Part shown: positions 8,447-18,563 of the stretch, piece by piece
How positions within the stretch are numbered: the stretch's first letter is position 1
Layout: the number at the start of each line of letters is the position of its first letter
Assembly: GCA_020859945.1 (NCBI GenBank)
Contig: JAJBVG010000073.1
Location: forward strand, 23,770-87,769
Direction of reading: 5' to 3'
DNA length: 64,000 bases
DNA from: Clostridiales bacterium
GTDB taxonomy: Bacteria; Bacillota; Clostridia; Oscillospirales; Oscillospiraceae
The notes under the pieces: generated by a model
What the model was told of the DNA's origin: nothing
Database searches by the model: none
Seen by the model: the letters and a program-made list of their open reading frames with translations, nothing else
Made by a program: the position numbers and the translations under genes

Positions 8447-9019
8447 TCAGAGACAGTACACGCCGAAGCCCGCCAACATTCGGCCCAGCCGACAGATGGG
8501 AAGCCCCACCACATTATAAAAGTCTCCCTGGATGCTGTCAACCAAAAGCGCGCCCCGGCCCTGGATGCCGTAAGCCCCGGCCTTGTCCATGGGTTCCCCG
8601 GTGGCGATGTAGTCCAGGATCTCCCGCTCTGTCAGGTTGCAGAACCGGACGCTGGTGGCTTCGCAGGCGGTCAGCTCCCGCTCCCCCTGGCGGACAACCA
8701 CGCCGGTGTAAACCGTGTGCCGCCGACTGGAGAGCGAGGACAGCATCCGAAAGGCGCTGGCCTGGTTCTCCGGCTTGCCCAGCACCTTGCCGTCCAGCAC
8801 CACGATGGTGTCCGCGCCGATGACGATGTCCTCCGGCCCCACCTGGGCCGCCACCTGCGCGGCCTTTTGCCGGGCCAGCTCCTGAGCAAGCTGTTCCTTG
8901 GGCAGAGAATGGTCCATCTTCTCCTCTCCCTGGGCGGGGATGACCTGAAAATCGGTGATCCCCATCTGCTCCAGCAACGCTTTGCGCCGGGGAGATTGAG
9001 AAGCCAGAATAATACTCAT
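8447..9019 (-). CDS. maf: Maf family nucleotide pyrophosphatase
   Basis: MSIILASQSPRRKALLEQMG; IGADTIVVLDG; DKAGAYGIQG. Confidence 0.95.
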   Translation of the reverse strand: MSIILASQSPRRKALLEQMGITDFQVIPAQGEEKMDHSLPKEQLAQELARQKAAQVAAQVGPEDIVIGADTIVVLDGKVLGKPENQASAFRMLSSLSSRRHTVYTGVVVRQGERELTACEATSVRFCNLTEREILDYIATGEPMDKAGAYGIQGRGALLVDSIQGDFYNVVGLPICRLGRMLAGFGVYCL

Positions 9020-9076
9020 AGGGTACGCCTCCTTGCTGAAATCAAGCTGAAAAATCGTTCTAAGAGAAACCTTTCG

Positions 9077-9526
9077 TCACTTTCCGGTGGAGCCGAAGCC
9101 CCCCGCGCCCCGCGCCGTCTCGTCCAGCTCGTCCACCTGCTCCAGCTGGGCCTGGACCACCGGCACCACCGCCAGCTGCGCCACCCGCGCTCCGGGCTGG
9201 ATGGTGTAATCCTCCCGGCTGCTGTTGAACAGGCCCACGCGAATTTCGCCCCGGTAGTCGCTGTCGATGACCCCCACGCCGTTGGAGAGGTTGACCCCCT
9301 CCTTCACCGCAAGGCCCGAACGGGCGAACACCAGCGCCACATACTCCGGCCCCGGCAGGGCGATGGCGATGCCGGTGGGAATCATGGTTCGCTCTCCCGC
9401 CCCCAGCACCAGCGGCTGGTCGATGCAGGCGTGGAGGTCCATGGCGGCGGCGCCGCCGCTGGCGTAGTAGGGGAAGGGGATCTCTGTCCCGATCTTGGGG
9501 GACAGGGCTTTGATCTTCAACTTCAT
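9077..9526 (-). CDS. dut: dUTP diphosphatase
   Basis: ALPGPEYVALVFARSGLAVKEGVNLSNGVGVIDSDYRGEI; C-terminal RGAGGFGSTG. Confidence 0.95.
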   Translation of the reverse strand: MKLKIKALSPKIGTEIPFPYYASGGAAAMDLHACIDQPLVLGAGERTMIPTGIAIALPGPEYVALVFARSGLAVKEGVNLSNGVGVIDSDYRGEIRVGLFNSSREDYTIQPGARVAQLAVVPVVQAQLEQVDELDETARGAGGFGSTGK

Positions 9527-9556
9527 TGTAATCGGTTCCTTTGTCGTTTTTGGTCG

Positions 9557-11653
9557 TTATTCCACATCCCGGAAATACAGCCCCCGTGTGAACTGCTCCG
9601 GCAAACGAGCCTCGCCGGTCTGGTACTGGCGCAAAATCTCAGCGCAGTCCGCACCCGTCTCAGTGGTGAACAGCAGACGCGCCCGCCAGAGGCCGCATCT
9701 CTGCCAAAAGTCCTGTTTATCCGCCAGATAGACCGGGGCGGAGTTCAAAATCTCGTTCCGGCAGCCATAGGCATGGACCACCGGGAACCTGGCCCGCCGC
9801 CGGTCAGTCAGCACCGGGTCGCCGCCGGTTTTCCAGTTGCAGGCGCATTTGCCGTTTTTGCCTCGAATAATACAATTTTCCATAATCATCAGGGGCAAGC
9901 GCCCGTAGACGATTAACTCCGTATCCAATGGCTTGGACAGATCCCGCACCCGCTGGCTTTTCAGCTCGAAGGACAGCACCGCCGAGGCAAGGCCCAGCTC
10001 CTGCATCCCGGTCAGGCTCTCGCTGTTGGTGACTCCCAGGCCGAAGTCCCCCCGGGGGGTGAAGCCCAGTTCCTGGGCCAGCATGACCCCCGACCAAGTG
10101 GAGGCATAGGCGGCGGTCACGCCCCGCCGCCGCAGGTCGGCCAACAGAGTTATGGCCCCTTCCCGCTCCCAGTCCCACAGGATACGGGGCAGAGTGACGG
10201 CGCACTCCGCGCCGCTGCGAGTGATTTTTTCTATCAGCTCCGGGTGGGCGGCGTATTCCTCCAGCGGCAGCGCCACGGAGCCGGGCCGCAGGGCTAGCAG
10301 TTCGTCCGTCAGCTGCTCTGCCCGGAGCAGCGAGACGGAGAACCCAGGCTGTTCCTGCCGATTGGGGACGCTCTGAGGCGGGGCAAATTTCCCCGTCCGC
10401 CGGGCGGGCGGTTCCGTCCGCGCCCGGTTCAGGCCCTCCAGCGCCTCCCGGCGCAGGCCGTTCAGGGCGGAAACGGGCAGAGAAAGCCCCTCTCCCACCT
10501 GAATTTCGCAGGTTTCGCAAAAATAGGGAGTGCCGCCGGTTTTGGTCAGCTGCCTATGCAGCTGCTCCCCCGTCAGGGGGCGGTTTCGCGCCGGTTCGGG
10601 GACCGGACCAGTGACGGCGACGGAGTGTCCCATCTCGTCGGAGGCGGTGACGACGGCGGGCCGTCCCTGTTCCACCTCCGCCCGGATGTCGATGGGGACC
10701 CGCGGCTGTTCCTTGCCATAGCGCCGCCGGGCCTCTGCAAACAAGTCCTCCGGGGGCGGCGCGTCGTTGTCGTGGACGCCGAACATTTTGGGGCCGGTGC
10801 GGTCCATAAAATAGCCGTCGGTGAAGCCCTGACGGGAGAAGGCCCGCTCCAGAGCGGTCAGTTCCTCCGGCGTGGGGTCCCGGCCCTCCCGGAGGCAGGC
10901 GGAATAGATGCCTGTCACCACGGCCACGTACTCCGGGCGCTTCATGCGGCCCTCGATTTTGGCGCAGGCCACCCCCATCTCCTCCAGCTCCCGGAGGTGG
11001 GCGGCGAGGCTCATGTCTTTCAAAGAGAGTAAGGGCTTGTCGGCTCTGCCGTTCCAGCCGTAGTTCAGGCGGCAGGGCTGGGCGCACATGCCCCGGTTGC
11101 CGCTGCGTCCCCCCACCACGGAGGAAAAAAAGCACTGGCCGGAGTAGCACATACACAGCGCCCCGTGGACGAACACCTCCACTTCCACCGGGGAGTGGGC
11201 GCAGATGTAGGCGATCTGGTCCCGGCTCAGCTCCCTGGCCAGCACCACCCGGCTGATGCCCAGCCCGGCGGCGAACTTTGCCCCCTCCAGGTCGTGGATG
11301 GACATCTGGGTGGAAGCGTGGATGGGCAGGTCTGGCGCGGCCTGGCGCACCGCCCGCAGTACCCCCAGGTCCTGCACCAGCACCGCGTCCACGCCGATGG
11401 CGCTGGCGTAGGCAGCCAGCTCTGCCGCCTGGGGCAGCTCCCGGTCATAGACCAGGGTGTTCAGCGTCAGATAGACCTTCGCCCCCCGCAGGTGGCAATA
11501 GTCCACCGCCTCCCGCAGGGTCTCCCGGTCAAAGTTGGCGGCGTTTCGCCGGGCGTTGAAGTCCCCCACGCCCAGATAGACCGCGTCCGCGCCGGACTGC
11601 ACCGCCGCCCGGACCGCCTCCGGCGACCCCGCCGGGGCCAGCAGCTCCATCAT
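9557..11653 (-). CDS. U32 family peptidase (large form, RlhA/YdcP-like)
   Basis: MELLAPAGSPEAVRAAVQSGADAVYLG; EVEVFVHGALCMCYSGQCFFSS; KIEGRMKRPEY. Confidence 0.9.
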   Translation of the reverse strand: MMELLAPAGSPEAVRAAVQSGADAVYLGVGDFNARRNAANFDRETLREAVDYCHLRGAKVYLTLNTLVYDRELPQAAELAAYASAIGVDAVLVQDLGVLRAVRQAAPDLPIHASTQMSIHDLEGAKFAAGLGISRVVLARELSRDQIAYICAHSPVEVEVFVHGALCMCYSGQCFFSSVVGGRSGNRGMCAQPCRLNYGWNGRADKPLLSLKDMSLAAHLRELEEMGVACAKIEGRMKRPEYVAVVTGIYSACLREGRDPTPEELTALERAFSRQGFTDGYFMDRTGPKMFGVHDNDAPPPEDLFAEARRRYGKEQPRVPIDIRAEVEQGRPAVVTASDEMGHSVAVTGPVPEPARNRPLTGEQLHRQLTKTGGTPYFCETCEIQVGEGLSLPVSALNGLRREALEGLNRARTEPPARRTGKFAPPQSVPNRQEQPGFSVSLLRAEQLTDELLALRPGSVALPLEEYAAHPELIEKITRSGAECAVTLPRILWDWEREGAITLLADLRRRGVTAAYASTWSGVMLAQELGFTPRGDFGLGVTNSESLTGMQELGLASAVLSFELKSQRVRDLSKPLDTELIVYGRLPLMIMENCIIRGKNGKCACNWKTGGDPVLTDRRRARFPVVHAYGCRNEILNSAPVYLADKQDFWQRCGLWRARLLFTTETGADCAEILRQYQTGEARLPEQFTRGLYFRDVE

Positions 11654-11657
11654 ACGG

Positions 11658-11972
11658 TCACTTGCCCTGGCTCAGCCGGAAGTTCTCCCGCTTCAGCTCG
11701 GAAATTTCCCGCTTCAGATTGCCGCTCTCGTCCAGGGCCTCTTTCAGTTGGCGGCGCAGGTTCTCCCCGGCCTCCCGCTCCCGGAAATAGCTGTCGGCGA
11801 TGTTCATGGCCGCCATGGTCGCCGCGTCCACGGCGGAGGAACGGGCCATCCCCTCCGCCTGGGCGATCTGCTGGCCTACATACTCCGCGATCTGCTCGAT
11901 ATACCCGCTGTTTTCGTCGGCGGTCAGGAGGTAATTCCGCCCGGCGATGGTCACTCTGATTTTCTCTTTCAT
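11658..11972 (-). CDS. zapA: Cell division protein ZapA
   Basis: MKEKIRVTIAGRNYLLTADENSGYIEQIAEYVGQQI; position and length fit ZapA. Confidence 0.85.
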   Translation of the reverse strand: MKEKIRVTIAGRNYLLTADENSGYIEQIAEYVGQQIAQAEGMARSSAVDAATMAAMNIADSYFREREAGENLRRQLKEALDESGNLKREISELKRENFRLSQGK

Positions 11973-12149
11973 TGCAGCTCCCTTCCGCACAGTGCCATAC
12001 AAGGATAGATAAGAAAAGTATAACACAAATTCCCGGCGCTGGGAACGAAAATCTTTTGCCCAGGCCAGAAAACTTCGCCGGTTGCAAATCGCCGCCGGGT
12101 CGGGTATACTGTTGGGGAACCATCTGACCGCGTTTTCGGAGGGAAGAAC

Positions 12150-12539
12150 ATGACAGAGGAAGAGGCCCGCCTCATTCAACAGAACCAGTTTATCCAGCTC
12201 TGCGGCATCCAGCTTTTGGAGGACCCGGAGGGCAGCTATTATGCTCAGGCCCAGGTCACGCCCCAGGTCCACAACCCCTACGGCATCGTCCACGGGGGAA
12301 TGCTGTACACCATGGCGGATATGGTCTCCGGCGCGACTGCCCGGCAGTACGGCAAACACCCCGTCACCCTGGACAGCGATCTGCACTTTTTGCGCAACGT
12401 GGCCTCCGGCACTCTCACCGCCAGGGCGGAGCCTGTGCGCATAGGCGGCAGCGTGGCCGTCCTCCGGGCCAGGGTCTGCTGCGGGGACGAGCTGCTGGCG
12501 GAGGGAACGTTCACCTTTTTCTACCGCCGGGAGAAATAA
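12150..12539 (+). CDS. PaaI-family hotdog thioesterase
   Basis: NPYGIVHGGMLYTMADMVSGATARQYG hotdog signature. Confidence 0.85.
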   Translation: MTEEEARLIQQNQFIQLCGIQLLEDPEGSYYAQAQVTPQVHNPYGIVHGGMLYTMADMVSGATARQYGKHPVTLDSDLHFLRNVASGTLTARAEPVRIGGSVAVLRARVCCGDELLAEGTFTFFYRREK

Positions 12540-12542
12540 CAG

Positions 12543-12697
12543 AATTAGCAATTAGCAATGTGCAGTGTGCAATTATGGGAAAAACGAACGCTGACGCTCT
12601 CCTGCGAAAGCCATTGTACTCCACAGACGCTCCCCCAAGACAGCTATGGCTGCAAACCCATTCATTGCTAATTGCTAATTGCACATTGCACATTATG
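12543..12697. repeat. Intergenic element with 18-bp perfect inverted ends AATTAGCAATTAGCAATG (family C)
   Basis: 12543-12560 is inverted at 12663-12680; related fragments near 16166, 36930 and 44239. Confidence 0.75.
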
Positions 12698-12710
12698 AGG
12701 AGGAATCCCC

Positions 12711-13319
12711 ATGGGAAAAGCCCAGGAAAACAAACAGAATAAGCTGCAACGCCTGATGGACGCCACCTTTGTGCTGTTTTCCAACCGGGGGATGGCACGG
12801 ACCTCCATTTCGGACATCACCGCCGCCGCAGGCATCGCCAAGGGGACCTTTTACCTCTACTTTAAGGACAAGGACGACATTCGGGACGCGCTGGTGTCCC
12901 AGATGACCCAGCGGCTCTTTCGGGAGGCCGTGCAGGGCCAGGAGGAATCGGACCGGCCCTTTGCGGATAAGCTCATCCACATTTTGGACAGTATGCTGAA
13001 CCAGCTGCAAAACAGCCCCCTGCTGCTGCGGTTCCTCCGCAAAAACCTGAGCTGGAGCACCCTGCGCAGCGCCCTGCGGCACGCCGCCACCCAGCGGGGA
13101 CAGAGCTATATGGACGAGTTTTACCGGCTGACCGCCAACGATCCCAGCCAGTGGGAGGCTCCCCAGGTGATGATCTTCACCATCATCGAGCTGGTGGGCA
13201 GCACCTGTTACAGCGTTGTGGCGGAGCACGACCCGGTGGACCTGGCCACCTACAAGCCCTATCTCTACCGGACTATCCGCGGTATCGTTCAGAGCCACCA
13301 GCAGCAGCCGGAGGGTTAG
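12711..13319 (+). CDS. TetR/AcrR family transcriptional regulator
   Basis: MARTSISDITAAAGIAKGTFYLYFKDKDDIRDAL HTH. Confidence 0.9.
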   Translation: MGKAQENKQNKLQRLMDATFVLFSNRGMARTSISDITAAAGIAKGTFYLYFKDKDDIRDALVSQMTQRLFREAVQGQEESDRPFADKLIHILDSMLNQLQNSPLLLRFLRKNLSWSTLRSALRHAATQRGQSYMDEFYRLTANDPSQWEAPQVMIFTIIELVGSTCYSVVAEHDPVDLATYKPYLYRTIRGIVQSHQQQPEG

Positions 13320-13457
13320 GGAATATATCACTACAGTTCAGCGCGGCATATTTTGTATTCTATTCATCCACCTGTAGGGGCGGCCCTCGGCCGCCCGAAA
13401 AACTGCATTTTTCTTTGTCTCCCCGCCCAACGCAGGCGGCGGAAAGGAGCTGTTTTT

Positions 13458-14222
13458 ATGTCGGAAAAACAAGACTTGCTGACCCTGCTGCGCCGGGTGG
13501 AGTCCGGCGCGTGCAGCCCGGAGGACGCCCTTCTGCGGCTGAAACAGGCCCCCTTTGAGGATTTGGGATACGCCAAGGTGGACCACCACCGGGCCTTGCG
13601 CCAGGGGGCCGCGGAGGTCATCTACGGCAAGTCCAAGACCCCGGAGCAGATTTTGGGCATCGCGTCCTCTATGGCCGCCAGCGGCACCCACAACATCCTC
13701 ATCACCCGGATGAGCGAAGAGGCCGCCCGACTGGTGGAGCAGCAGCTGCCCCTGGATTATCACCCCATCCCCCAGCTGGGGGTCGCCAACCCCGGCCCCC
13801 ATCCCTCGGTGGGCAACATCGTGGTGGCCGCCGCCGGCACCAGCGACCTCTATGTGGCGGAGGAAGCCGCCCTGACCGCCGAGACCCTGGGCAACCGGGT
13901 GGTCCGGCTGTACGACGTGGGGGTCTCCGGCCTCCACCGGACGCTGGCCCACCTGGACGAGCTGATGGAGGCCCGCGTGGTCATCGCCGTGGCCGGGATG
14001 GAGGGGGCGCTGGCCTCGGTGCTGGGCGGTCTGGTGGACTGCCCGGTTCTCGCCGTCCCCACCAGCGTGGGCTACGGGGCCAGCTTCGGCGGCTTGTCCG
14101 CTCTGCTAAGTATGCTCAACTCCTGCGCCTCCGGCGTCAGCGTGGTCAACATCGACAACGGCTTCGGCGCGGGATATCAGGCCAGCCTCATCAACCAGAT
14201 GGAAAGCCCCAAAGAGCCGTGA
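13458..14222 (+). CDS. larB: Nickel pincer cofactor biosynthesis protein LarB
   Basis: GYAKVDHHRALRQGAAEVIYGKSKTPEQ; AAGTSDLYVAEEAALTAE; VGYGASFGGLSALLSMLNSCASGVSVVNIDNGFGAGY. Confidence 0.9.
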   Translation: MSEKQDLLTLLRRVESGACSPEDALLRLKQAPFEDLGYAKVDHHRALRQGAAEVIYGKSKTPEQILGIASSMAASGTHNILITRMSEEAARLVEQQLPLDYHPIPQLGVANPGPHPSVGNIVVAAAGTSDLYVAEEAALTAETLGNRVVRLYDVGVSGLHRTLAHLDELMEARVVIAVAGMEGALASVLGGLVDCPVLAVPTSVGYGASFGGLSALLSMLNSCASGVSVVNIDNGFGAGYQASLINQMESPKEP

Positions 14223-16063
14223 ACCGGCAGCAGGAACAAAAACCGCTGGAACTGCTGCGGGACTACTTCGGCCACGACGCCTTTCGCCCCAGCCAGAAGG
14301 AGGCCATTGACTGTCTGCTTTCTGGGCGGGACCTGTTGGCGGTCATGCCCACCGGGGCGGGGAAAAGCGTCTGCTACCAGATCCCCGCGCTGATGGCGGA
14401 GGGGGTCACGCTGGTCATCTCCCCGCTTGTCTCGTTGATGAAGGATCAGGTCACCGCCCTGGTGCAAAACGGCGTTCCCGCCGCCTATTTCAACAGCCTT
14501 TTGACCTCCGCACAGCAGGCCGAGGCCCTGCGCCGGGGTGCGGAAGGGCGTTACAAGCTCATCTATGTGGCCCCGGAGCGGCTGACCTCCCCGGCCTTCC
14601 TCCGCTTCTGCCAGACCGTCCCCATTGCCATGGTCACGGTGGACGAGGCCCATTGCGTCTCCCAGTGGGGCCAGGACTTCCGCCCCAGCTACCTGGAGAT
14701 CGCCGGATTCATCGACCAGCTGCCCCGCCGCCCGGTGGTCTCAGCCTTCACCGCCACCGCCACCCAGCGGGTCCGCCGGGACATCATCGAGCTGTTGAAG
14801 CTGCAAAAACCCCACCAGATCGTCACCAGCTTTGACCGGAAAAACCTCTACTTTGAAGTGCGTAAGCCCAAGGACAAGAACGCAGCTCTGCTGGAGCTGG
14901 TGCGCAAACGCGCCGGGGACTGCGGCATCATCTACTGCCAGACCCGCAAGGCGGTGGAGGCGGTCTGCGAACTGCTCCAACAGCACGATATCCCCGCCAC
15001 CCGCTACCACGCGGGGCTGACCAAGGAGGAGCGGCTGCAAAATCAGGAGGATTTTCTCTTTGACCGCAAGTCGGTGATGGTGGCCACCAACGCCTTCGGC
15101 ATGGGCATCGACAAATCCAACGTCAGCTATATCATCCACTACAATATGCCCACCAGCCTGGAAAACTACTATCAGGAGGCCGGGCGTGCCGGGCGGGACG
15201 GCAGCGCCGCCGACTGCATCCTGCTCTACAGCCCCCGCGACGTGGACACCGCCCGGTTCCTCATCCAGCAGAGCGAGCCTGCGGAGCAGTCCCCAGAGCA
15301 GGCGGAGGTCCTACGCCAGCGGCAATTCCACCGGCTGGGCCAGATGAAGGATTACTGCACCCAGGCAGGGTGTCTGCGCCGTTTTCTGTTGGATTACTTC
15401 GGGGAGAAAATCCCCGCTCCCTGTGGAAACTGCTCCGGCTGCCTGGCCGGGTGGGAGGACGTGGACGTCACTAAGGAGGCCCAAAAGCTGCTCTCCTGCG
15501 TCCGCCGGGTGGAACGGGCGGGCTATCAGCCCACAAAAGACCTGGTGTTTCAAATTCTGCGGGGGGAGAAAAGCGAAGCCCTTACCCTGCTCCAACTGGA
15601 CCGGCTCTCCACCTTCGGCATTTTGGACAAGGGGGAATCCAACCGGCTGGAGGCCGTGACCCGGCGGCTGCTGGACCGGGGATTGCTCCAGCAGAGCGGC
15701 GATGCCAGCCCCGTTCTTTCCCTGACCGACCGGGCCAAGCCCCTGCTGGCCGGGCGGCAGACCCTGACCATCAAGCAAAAGCGGCCCAAGCCCCGGAAAA
15801 CCATCCGCCCCGTCTCCAACGCCGGGGTGGACGCCGCCCTGTTCGACCAGCTCCGCGAGGTTCGGAAACGGCTGGCGAACCGGGCCGGGGTCCCGGCCTA
15901 TGTGGTGTTTTCCGACGCAACGCTGCGGGATATGTGCCAGGCGCTGCCCACCACCCGGAAGGAATTTCTGTCCATCTCTGGCGTCAGCAACATCAAGTGT
16001 CAGCGGTACGCAGGGGATTTTCTGCCGGTCATCCGGCAGTACCGGCAGGGAAAGGGCCACTGA
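14219..16063 (+). CDS. recQ: ATP-dependent DNA helicase RecQ
   Basis: GTG start overlapping larB stop; MPTGAGKSVCYQIPAL, DEAHC, QEAGRAGRDG, zinc-binding and HRDC regions. Confidence 0.95.
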   Translation: MNRQQEQKPLELLRDYFGHDAFRPSQKEAIDCLLSGRDLLAVMPTGAGKSVCYQIPALMAEGVTLVISPLVSLMKDQVTALVQNGVPAAYFNSLLTSAQQAEALRRGAEGRYKLIYVAPERLTSPAFLRFCQTVPIAMVTVDEAHCVSQWGQDFRPSYLEIAGFIDQLPRRPVVSAFTATATQRVRRDIIELLKLQKPHQIVTSFDRKNLYFEVRKPKDKNAALLELVRKRAGDCGIIYCQTRKAVEAVCELLQQHDIPATRYHAGLTKEERLQNQEDFLFDRKSVMVATNAFGMGIDKSNVSYIIHYNMPTSLENYYQEAGRAGRDGSAADCILLYSPRDVDTARFLIQQSEPAEQSPEQAEVLRQRQFHRLGQMKDYCTQAGCLRRFLLDYFGEKIPAPCGNCSGCLAGWEDVDVTKEAQKLLSCVRRVERAGYQPTKDLVFQILRGEKSEALTLLQLDRLSTFGILDKGESNRLEAVTRRLLDRGLLQQSGDASPVLSLTDRAKPLLAGRQTLTIKQKRPKPRKTIRPVSNAGVDAALFDQLREVRKRLANRAGVPAYVVFSDATLRDMCQALPTTRKEFLSISGVSNIKCQRYAGDFLPVIRQYRQGKGH

Positions 16064-16270
16064 GCAGAAAATGGGCAATTTGTTCACGTTCCGCTCTTGC
16101 ACAGAGGCGGGGTTTGTGGTATTTTAATATATGTGTGTCCCCTTTGTGCGGCTTTGCCGCGGAATGAGCAATTAGCAATGTGCAATTACGGTAAAAAGGG
16201 GACAAGAGCAGCATAAAACATGACACCGCTCCGGGCGTGACCCCTTCGGAGCGCCCGTGGAGGAAACCAA

Positions 16271-17668
16271 ATGAACGAAACCACCCGTTACGACGTTATC
16301 ATCATCGGCTGCGGCGAGGCCGGAGCCTTCGCCGGTTACGAGCTGAAAAAACTCCGCCCGGAGCTGCGCGTCCTGGTGCTGGACCAGGGCGAGGACATCT
16401 ACAGCCGCCGCTGCCCCATTGTGGCCGGGAAGGTGGACCGGTGCATCAACTGCCCCGTCTGCGCGACCATGTGCGGCTTCGGCGGCGCGGGCGCCTTCTC
16501 CGACGGCAAGTTCAACTTCACCACCGCCTTTGGCGGCTGGCTGACGGACTATATGCCCGCCGGGGAGGTCATGGACCTGATCCGCTACGTGGACAAGGTC
16601 AACGTGCAGTTCGGCGCGACGACGGAGTGCTTTTCCACCGACAGCCCGGCGGCCCGCGCCCTGGAAAAGCGGGCGCTAGAGCATGACCTGCACCTGCTCC
16701 AGGCCCAGTGCAAACATCTGGGGACGGAAAACAACCTGAAAATTCTGGAGCGGCTGTACGAGTACCTGCGGGAGCAGCATATCGACTTCCGGTTCCGCAC
16801 CGCCGTGAAACATATCGACCCGGCAGGGGATGGCTACCGCCTGACCCTGGCAAACGGCGAGACGCTGGACTGCGCCGTCCTCATCGCCGCGCCGGGGCGC
16901 TCCGGGGCGGAGTGGTTCGCCGGGGAGTGCAAGCGGCTGGGCATCCACCTCATCAACAACCAGGTGGACATCGGTGTGCGGGTGGAACTGCCCGCCAAGG
17001 TGTTTGAGCACATCACCGACGTGGTCTACGAATCCAAGCTGGTCTACCGGACCAAGCAGTACGGGGACAGCGTGCGCACCTTCTGCATGAACCCTTACGG
17101 CCATGTGGTGGCGGAGAATGTGGAGGGCATCAACACCGTCAACGGCCACAGCTACTCTGACCCAGCCCTCCGCAGCGAAAACACCAACTTCGCCCTGCTG
17201 GTCAGCAACAAGTTCACTGAACCCTTCAACGAACCCTATCGCTACGGCAAACACATCGCCTCTCTGAGCAACATGCTGGCGGGCGGCGTGCTGGTGCAGC
17301 GGTTCGGCGACCTGGTCAAGGGCATCCGCACAAATGCCCACCGGCTGAGCCAGTCCTACACCCGGCCCACCCTGACCGCCGCCGTCCCCGGCGACCTGTC
17401 CCTGGCCCTGCCCAAGCGACAACTGGACGACATCATCGAGATGATCTACGCGCTGGACAAGCTGGCCCCCGGCACCGCCAACTACGACACCCTGCTCTAC
17501 GGCGCGGAGGTCAAATTCTACTCCAGCCGTATTGAGCTTTCCAACGAGCTGGAGACCCCCATGCGGAACTTCTTCGCCATTGGCGACGGCGCAGGCACCA
17601 CCAGAGGACTGGCCCAGGCCGGGGCCTCCGGCATCAAGGTGGCGCGGGTGGTCGCGGAAAGACTTTAA
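16271..17668 (+). CDS. FAD-dependent dehydrogenase/oxidoreductase
   Basis: YDVIIIGCGEAGAFAGYEL Rossmann; CINCPVCATMCGFGGAGAFSDGKFN; C-terminal FFAIGDGAGTTRGLAQAGASG. Confidence 0.85.
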   Translation: MNETTRYDVIIIGCGEAGAFAGYELKKLRPELRVLVLDQGEDIYSRRCPIVAGKVDRCINCPVCATMCGFGGAGAFSDGKFNFTTAFGGWLTDYMPAGEVMDLIRYVDKVNVQFGATTECFSTDSPAARALEKRALEHDLHLLQAQCKHLGTENNLKILERLYEYLREQHIDFRFRTAVKHIDPAGDGYRLTLANGETLDCAVLIAAPGRSGAEWFAGECKRLGIHLINNQVDIGVRVELPAKVFEHITDVVYESKLVYRTKQYGDSVRTFCMNPYGHVVAENVEGINTVNGHSYSDPALRSENTNFALLVSNKFTEPFNEPYRYGKHIASLSNMLAGGVLVQRFGDLVKGIRTNAHRLSQSYTRPTLTAAVPGDLSLALPKRQLDDIIEMIYALDKLAPGTANYDTLLYGAEVKFYSSRIELSNELETPMRNFFAIGDGAGTTRGLAQAGASGIKVARVVAERL

Positions 17669-17675
17669 CCAGCTC

Positions 17676-17776
17676 TCCCTCTTGCCTCCCCTGAAAGGGG
17701 AGGGGGACCATGCAAAGCATGGTGGAGGGGTTTTCCGCCGGAATTACAGATAAGGCTGATTTAAAAGGACAACCAA
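17676..17776 (-). repeat. Dispersed intergenic repeat family A, copy 2 (inverted)
   Basis: CTTGCCTCCCCTGAAAGGGG ... GGTGGAGGGGTTTT ... CTGATTTAAAAGGACAACCAA is the reverse of family A. Confidence 0.7.
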
Positions 17777-17810
17777 AGGCTTTAGAGAGAGGCTTTAAGG
17801 AGGATTTTAC

Positions 17811-18395
17811 TTGGCAAAGCTGTATTTCAAATACGGGGCCATGGGCAGCTCCAAAACCGCCACGGCCCTCATCACCAAGTACAACTATGAAGAGCGGGGG
17901 ATGCGCGTCCTGTTGCTGAAACCGGCGGCGGACGTGCGGGACGGCGTCACCGCCGTTCAGTCCCGGGTGGGCCTCAGCGCCCAGGCGGAGACCGTCTCCC
18001 CGGAGGACGACATTTTGGCCCTGCACCGGGACCACGCTCCGGTGGACGTCATCATTGTGGACGAGTGCCAGTTCCTGACGGAGCAGCAAATCGACCAGCT
18101 CCGGGAGCTGGTGGACTTGGAGGACCTGCCAGTGCTGTGCTTCGGCCTGCGGACCGACTTCCAGACCCGGCTGTTCCCCGGCAGCCGCCGCCTGTTCGAG
18201 TTGGCGGACTCCATCACGGAGATCAAGACCATCTGCCACTGCGGGGCCAAGGCCACGGTGAACGCCCGGCTGGACGATCAGGGCTATATCATCACCGAGG
18301 GCGAACAGGTGGAGCTGGGCGGCAACGAGCGGTACATCGCCATGTGTCATAAATGCTGGAAAATTTTCATCAGCGAACACAAAAAGGCCCGCTGA
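17811..18395 (+). CDS. tdk: Thymidine kinase
   Basis: TTG start with AAGGAGG; YGAMGSSKTATAL; VIIVDECQFLTEQQID; zinc site CHCGAKA...CHKC. Confidence 0.95.
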   Translation: MAKLYFKYGAMGSSKTATALITKYNYEERGMRVLLLKPAADVRDGVTAVQSRVGLSAQAETVSPEDDILALHRDHAPVDVIIVDECQFLTEQQIDQLRELVDLEDLPVLCFGLRTDFQTRLFPGSRRLFELADSITEIKTICHCGAKATVNARLDDQGYIITEGEQVELGGNERYIAMCHKCWKIFISEHKKAR

Positions 18396-18563
18396 CAGTT
18401 GCATTTCTGCAAATATTTTTTCCGACAAAAGGCAAACAGGAAAAAATCTGAAATCGACCAAACTTTTTGTTGCTTTTCCGTGAAAAGCGTGTAAAATGAG
18501 AGGTGGAACCGGCTGTGAAGGGCGGTTCCGCCAAATCAAAAATACTACTTAGGAGGAAAAAAC

